Source of the DNA: Burkholderiaceae bacterium
GTDB taxonomy: Bacteria > Pseudomonadota > Gammaproteobacteria > Burkholderiales > Burkholderiaceae_F
Assembly: GCA_022843955.1 (NCBI GenBank)
Contig: JALHMQ010000008.1
Location: 1 to 64,000, forward strand
DNA length: 64,000 nucleotides
Direction: 5' to 3'
Under the pieces are notes generated by a model. It ran no database searches and was not told the DNA's origin. It saw nothing but the letters and a program-made list of their open reading frames with translations. Within the stretch, counting starts at the first letter, position 1. Every line of letters begins with the position of its first letter. The position numbers and the translations under genes were made by a program. Positions 59,865-64,000 of the stretch are shown here, piece by piece.

Positions 59865-60829
59865 TCATCGGCTCCCAGGGTGGCGCGCGGGTCGAAGGAC
59901 AGGTCCTCGGCCATCTTGCGGTACGCGGCGCGTGCCTTGTCGTCCTTGGCCGGCGGCAGGACGACCTCCAGCAGCACGTAGACATCGCCAGGCGGGCTGC
60001 CAGGGATGCCGCGCCCGCGCAAGCGCAGCTTGCGGCCGGTCTGGGATCCGGCGGGCACGCTCACTTCAACGTCGCCGCCCGGTACGGGCACGTTCACGGC
60101 GGCGCCCAGTGCCGCTTCCCAGGGCGCGACCCGCAGCGTGGTGTACAGGTCGCGTCCATCCAGGCGCCAGCGCGCGTGCGGCTCGAACTCGACTTCGAGG
60201 TAGAGGTCGCCGCGCGGCCCGTTGCCGAAGCCGGCAGAACCCTGGCCGGCCAGCCGGATCTGCTGGCCAGCCCGAATGCCCTTCGGGATGCTGACCTGAA
60301 GAACGCGCTCGTGCAGCGCCACGGTGCCCGAGGCATCAAGCTGCGGGCTGTGCAACGTGAACTGGCGCGTCGCGCCGTGGAAACTGTCTTCCAGCGGTAT
60401 CACGATCTTGGCGTGGTGGTCCTGCTCACGTCTGGCCCGCCCCGGGTCAGATCCCTGGCCCGGCCGCCCGCGCGCTGTGCCGCGCCGTGCGGCCCCGAAC
60501 AGGGCCTCAAAGAAGGCGCTGTGATCGGCTCCGTCGCCGAACTCGCCGGGTCCGCCGCTGAACTCGAAGCCGCTATCCCAGCCGGGTGGCGGCTCGAACG
60601 GCTGGCCGCCCTGCGCACCCTGGTCCACACGGTCGTAAGCGGCGCGTTTCTCCTTGTCGCGCAGCACTTCGTAGGCCTCGTTGAGTTCGCGCATGCGAAC
60701 TGGCGCGTCGGCCGCCTTGCTCAGATCCGGGTGGTGAATGCGCGCGAGGCGACGAAAAGCCTTCTTGATCTCGCCTTCGCTGGCGGTGCGCTCGACGCCG
60801 AGCACCTTGTAGTAGTCCTTGAACTCCAT
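59861..60829 (-). CDS. cbpA: Curved-DNA-binding J-domain protein CbpA
   Basis: A 322-residue DnaJ-type co-chaperone of the CbpA class. J domain residues 1-70 with HPD at 33-35; a glycine-rich linker follows; then two DnaJ C-terminal substrate domains (SIPKGIRAGQQIRLAGQG, LYLEVEFEPHARWRLDGRDL, VPVPGGDVEVSVPAGSQTGRKLRLRGRGIPG). It helps DnaK fold proteins and binds curved DNA. The start at 60829 begins the J domain; an ATG 36 bases upstream is less likely. Confidence 0.92.
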   Translation of the reverse strand: MEFKDYYKVLGVERTASEGEIKKAFRRLARIHHPDLSKAADAPVRMRELNEAYEVLRDKEKRAAYDRVDQGAQGGQPFEPPPGWDSGFEFSGGPGEFGDGADHSAFFEALFGAARRGTARGRPGQGSDPGRARREQDHHAKIVIPLEDSFHGATRQFTLHSPQLDASGTVALHERVLQVSIPKGIRAGQQIRLAGQGSAGFGNGPRGDLYLEVEFEPHARWRLDGRDLYTTLRVAPWEAALGAAVNVPVPGGDVEVSVPAGSQTGRKLRLRGRGIPGSPPGDVYVLLEVVLPPAKDDKARAAYRKMAEDLSFDPRATLGADE

Positions 60830-61073
60830 CGCGCGTGCTTTCAGGGTGCGGAGCTTGTGCCCCATTGAAGTATCGCGCCGGCAAGCGCGTTGTTCGCCGA
60901 TCGCGCGCCGCCTGACAGTGCAAGTCGCAAGGCACGTACCAACGGCCACGATACGCCGGGCACAAGCAGCGGCGCGCCGAGGCAACCGCGCGCTGCGGCA
61001 GGGTATCGGGAGATGCTGAGGTGTCGGCTCTGCGGCCTTTCGACAAGAACGCTCGCCCGGATCGGCGCGGCGC

Positions 61074-61805
61074 TCACGCGCGCCGCGCGTTGCCGCCGCT
61101 GGCACGCAGGCGGGCGATCTCGTCCTCGCCCAGCGGCAGCGGGTCCTTCACGCGCAGGCTGTCGATCCACTCCCGTGCGAAGTCGCGCTGCAGCCGGGCG
61201 TTGATGGCGGCGGTCGCGCTCATCGCGATCAGTGCGCCGAGCGAGGCGAACGCCATGTCCTGATGCGCATCCCACGGGTCGCCCTGGGTGCCGAGGAACG
61301 CCGCTCCCTGGGCGCCGCCGACCGTCACCGCCGCGCCCCATTCGATCAGCTCATACAGCGCCGAAGTGGACAGGGTCAGATCCAGCGGCAGGAAGTAGCC
61401 CCAGAAGCCGCGCGTCGACGCCACGCGCAGGAACACCTCGCGGATCGGGTAGGCAAGCAGCAGCCCGTAGGCAAGGTGCACCAGGCGGTCGAAGTGGTTG
61501 CGTTCGAAGCCGAGCGTCGCGTTGAGCGAGCGGCCGGTGAGCGCGCGCCACCACTCGTCGTACGGCACCAGCGAGTAGGTGTAATGGGCGCCGAGCGTGT
61601 GCAGGCACAGGAACAAGAAGATCAGCGTGTACGAGATGCGCGACAGCGGCAGGTGCCGGTAGCTCGCCGCCAGCACGACTACCAGCAGCAGCGCCAGCGC
61701 GTTCTCCATCAGCCAGGTGGCGCGGTCGATCGGCGCGATGCCCATGCCGACGGCGACAACGGCCAGCAGGGTCGCAAGCGTGGCGACGTAGCGGTGGCGG
61801 GACAT
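61074..61805 (-). CDS. DUF2238 (YjdF-type) membrane protein
   Basis: A 243-residue protein with about six membrane helices. It has the DUF2238 core: LHTLGAHYTYSLVPYDEWW, then FDRLVHLAYGLLLAYPIREV and LYELIEWGAAV, ending GTQGDPWDAHQDMAFA. The conserved histidine and acidic residues suggest a metal site. Function is not known. Its ATG at 61805 is preceded by a possible TTG two codons earlier. Confidence 0.85.
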   Translation of the reverse strand: MSRHRYVATLATLLAVVAVGMGIAPIDRATWLMENALALLLVVVLAASYRHLPLSRISYTLIFLFLCLHTLGAHYTYSLVPYDEWWRALTGRSLNATLGFERNHFDRLVHLAYGLLLAYPIREVFLRVASTRGFWGYFLPLDLTLSTSALYELIEWGAAVTVGGAQGAAFLGTQGDPWDAHQDMAFASLGALIAMSATAAINARLQRDFAREWIDSLRVKDPLPLGEDEIARLRASGGNARRA

Positions 61806-61980
61806 GCGCAATGCTCAGACAAACGCGTAGCGGCGGACGGGGCGAACGATGCTCCGATGGCGATGCTCAGCAGTATGAGACGGTGCGCCGCGCGATGGCG
61901 ACGCACTTGCCATTAAGCAACGATGGTCGTTGCGCGGTCGCAAGCGCCAGCGCGGCACATGGTGCCCGGACGGGCTGCGG

Positions 61981-63948
61981 CTACTTGCATTCCCCGGGGT
62001 TGGCCTTGCAGTACTTGATGGACTCGGTGCAGGCCTGCTCCACGTACGGATTGAAGTGGCGCCGGTCCTGACCCCAGCACTGGAACCACAGACCGTTGCC
62101 GCCGACCCGAAAGCCCGCGAACCCGTCGCCGGGCGCAAAGGTGCCGTCATTGAGTGCCGAGTAAGCGACATAGCACTCGGCGGGGTAGCGCGTGTCCACC
62201 GCGGGCCGGCCGCCGCCGTCGGGCAGCCCGAGGCGCGCCCAGCCCTGGCGGCACGCCTCCAGCGCGCCGCGCTCGGCCCGCTCGCGCGATTCGGCGCCGC
62301 ATGCCACGCCGATCGCGCTTGCCGACAAGGACACCGCGAAGAACCTGCGGCCGGCGCACTTGAGCACCTGCTGCGTGTGGCCGCCAAACTGCGGCTGATT
62401 GCCGAAAGTCTCGGTCAGGGTCTCCCTTAGGCAGGCCTCGTTGCTCACGCCGCCGGCGCCATTGGGCCAGTGGCAGGCGCGGCGGCGCGCGTCCTCGGCC
62501 GAGGTCGGGCTAAGGCCGATCGCCAGATGCGAGCCCCTGAAGTACGTTTCTCCTCCGGGGTAGCTCCCCTGGTGTTGGGTCGGCGACATGATGCTGGCGT
62601 GGAAGTAGGGGCCGCCAGTCGCGCGCCCGGCGGCCGGCGCAGCTGCGGGCTCGCTGACGCTCTTCTTCTTGCTGCACAGGTAGCACTCGGTCTCGCTTGG
62701 CGTGATCGAGTAGGAAAGTTCGCTCGCCGGGGTGCCGACATTGCGCCACTCGACGTCGGTCGGGCCGTCGATCACCCGGTACAGCGGATGGCCGGTGCTG
62801 CGCGGCCGATCGCCCATGACCGCCCGCTCGCGCAGGTAGACCGTCACCTCGACGCACTGCTTGGGCGGCGGATCGATGCCGACGATCACCAGGGACGACA
62901 GGCCGTTGGACAGGCGCGTTGTCTGCGTGTCGCGGATGCTTGCGCGAGCCGTGCAGCGCCCGAGCTTGCGAGTGCAATCGCACTCGGCGGTTGCATCGTT
63001 CAGAGTCAGGCGCGTGCGCGGCAGCACGTCAGGCGTCGGCGCCACTGCCGGTGCCGCAGCACGCGCGGGCGCGCGCTCGGTGGCGGCAGCCGCCGCGCCT
63101 GCAGCCGCTGGTGCGGCGCCAGGCTGGCGTACATCCATCGCGAAGTTCTCGCGCATCCAGGTCCGCAGGCTGTCGTTCTCGAGCGCTGCGTTTACCGCGT
63201 TCTCGAGCGGTGCGCGCACGGCGGCTGGCGTGTCCTTGCGCACGAACAGACCCACCGCAGCAGCGGTGGTGAACTCGATGCCGAGCGACTGCATCGAAGG
63301 CACCTGAAAGTGGCCAGGGCGACTGACCGCGATCAGTCGCAAGCTCGATGGCACGGTCGGGCCTGCCGGAAGGCAGATGAAGCTGCTGCCTGAACCCATC
63401 ACCTGCGCGAACGCGGGACCGATGCCGGGGAAGCCGACCACGCGCTCAGGCGGCAAGCGCAGCAGTTGGCTCAACGCGTTGGCGCACAGGCGAGAGCTGG
63501 CGTCGCCATGGACGAGCATGCCCAGTTCGTTGCGATTGATGGCGTCGAACAGGTCGGCCGCAGCGCGGATCGGCGGTGCCCCGGGGTTTGCATACAGGCC
63601 GAAGCGCCGCATGCCGATCGCGCCGATCGAATCGAAGTCGCCGGGCAGGCCGAGGCCGGCCTGCGCGTCGCGCAGCTTCAAGTTGGTCTCCAGGTCGCCG
63701 AACAGGATGGCCGTGCCGTGCGGCTGCACCCGGGCGACGGCATGCGCGGCATCGGCGGCCGTGCCGGTGACGAGCGTGACCGGCTGCTGCAACGACGTTT
63801 CGAGTGCGCGCGCGATCCGCTGCGCCATGGCGTGGCTGGGGCCGCCCGCCGCGTAAGGCACATGCAGCGCGAGTTGCGCCGCCGCCGGTGCGGTCAGCGT
63901 CAAGACCACAGCGCCCAGCAGGGTGGCGAAGATCGACGTCAGTCGCAT
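61981..63948 (-). CDS. Bug/TctC-type receptor fused to cysteine-rich domain
   Basis: A 655-residue exported protein with signal peptide ending APAAAQ. Residues about 25-275 resemble a Bug/TctC solute-binding receptor (LHVPYAAGGPSHAMAQRIARALE, LVHGDASSRLCANALSQLL, FPGIGPAFAQVMGSG). A low-complexity Ala/Pro linker runs to about 310. The rest is a cysteine-rich domain of about 345 residues with many spaced cysteines (DCTRKLGRCTARAS, SETECYLCSKKKS, CTESIKYCKANPGECK). Such receptors are normally near 320 residues, so this is a fusion. Ligand and partner transporter are unknown. Confidence 0.65.
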   Translation of the reverse strand: MRLTSIFATLLGAVVLTLTAPAAAQLALHVPYAAGGPSHAMAQRIARALETSLQQPVTLVTGTAADAAHAVARVQPHGTAILFGDLETNLKLRDAQAGLGLPGDFDSIGAIGMRRFGLYANPGAPPIRAAADLFDAINRNELGMLVHGDASSRLCANALSQLLRLPPERVVGFPGIGPAFAQVMGSGSSFICLPAGPTVPSSLRLIAVSRPGHFQVPSMQSLGIEFTTAAAVGLFVRKDTPAAVRAPLENAVNAALENDSLRTWMRENFAMDVRQPGAAPAAAGAAAAATERAPARAAAPAVAPTPDVLPRTRLTLNDATAECDCTRKLGRCTARASIRDTQTTRLSNGLSSLVIVGIDPPPKQCVEVTVYLRERAVMGDRPRSTGHPLYRVIDGPTDVEWRNVGTPASELSYSITPSETECYLCSKKKSVSEPAAAPAAGRATGGPYFHASIMSPTQHQGSYPGGETYFRGSHLAIGLSPTSAEDARRRACHWPNGAGGVSNEACLRETLTETFGNQPQFGGHTQQVLKCAGRRFFAVSLSASAIGVACGAESRERAERGALEACRQGWARLGLPDGGGRPAVDTRYPAECYVAYSALNDGTFAPGDGFAGFRVGGNGLWFQCWGQDRRHFNPYVEQACTESIKYCKANPGECK

Positions 63949-64000
63949 GCCAGTTCCAGGTTGTGCTGCCGATCCCCGACAAGGGGCGATGGTCGGCGGT

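Noticed and set aside
1-64000. tRNA or rRNA genes
   Set aside because: I looked through the intergenic gaps and found no cloverleaf with a CCA end or conserved T-arm, and no rRNA-like stretch. A tRNAscan run would settle it.

Overview
The window is GC-rich chromosomal DNA of a Gram-negative bacterium, most likely a betaproteobacterium of the Burkholderiales type. The evidence is a Bug/TctC-type periplasmic receptor, a Tat-exported HiPIP, COQ7-type ubiquinone hydroxylase sequence, a CbpA/CbpM chaperone pair, a bacterial GlnRS, a PEP-CTERM-like protein and many outer-membrane or lipoprotein signals. Taxonomy is inferred from gene content only. I see no rRNA, tRNA, CRISPR array or intact insertion sequence. 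About 57 intact protein genes can be supported, plus at least four decayed ones: an internally deleted MltF-type gene, an IS5-type transposase remnant, a PIN-domain fragment and a SOUL-domain fragment.

Layout. 0.3-4 kb: secreted dienelactone-hydrolase-like protein, a NIPSNAP/ABM/ArsR operon, a CSD-DUF1294 protein and the MltF-type relic. 4-11 kb: HemG-like flavodoxin with a membrane cytochrome b, TetR regulator facing a class II aldolase across a palindrome, secreted proteins, and an orphan ATP-synthase subunit c in a two-gene unit opposite an XRE/MmyB-type regulator. 10.3-12.1 kb: a two-gene unit ending in a probable outer-membrane protein. 12.3-18.6 kb: a mostly co-directional minus-strand block (small proteins, fasciclin, HiPIP, membrane protein, DCC-COQ7 fusion) facing a LitR/CarH-type MerR regulator, followed by a second DCC protein and an NAD(P)-binding protein. 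I read this as a candidate light- or oxidant-responsive quinone/thiol/iron-sulfur island.

19-46 kb: cell-envelope and surface functions: SGNH lipoprotein, AI-2E-type transporter, outer-membrane protein behind a 13-bp minisatellite, two large SARP/BTAD-like STAND ATPases, OmpA-family protein, DUF2141 with a carotenoid oxygenase, two small secreted proteins preceded by the same 60-bp repeat, a PEP-CTERM-like protein, an FG-GAP-like lipoprotein, a YqjD/YqjE-type operon, a beta-lactamase-family protein, an Ig-plus-propeller lipoprotein and a membrane metallophosphoesterase.

46-64 kb: an AT-richer gene for a membrane-anchored beta-helix-like protein beside a DUF4160/DUF2442 pair, glnS, a CueR-like regulator that has lost its metal-binding cysteines, pirin, TPR protein, PepSY membrane protein opposite a prolyl oligopeptidase lipoprotein, a UPF0114 protein, cbpAM, a DUF2238 protein and a Bug/TctC receptor with a large cysteine-rich extension.
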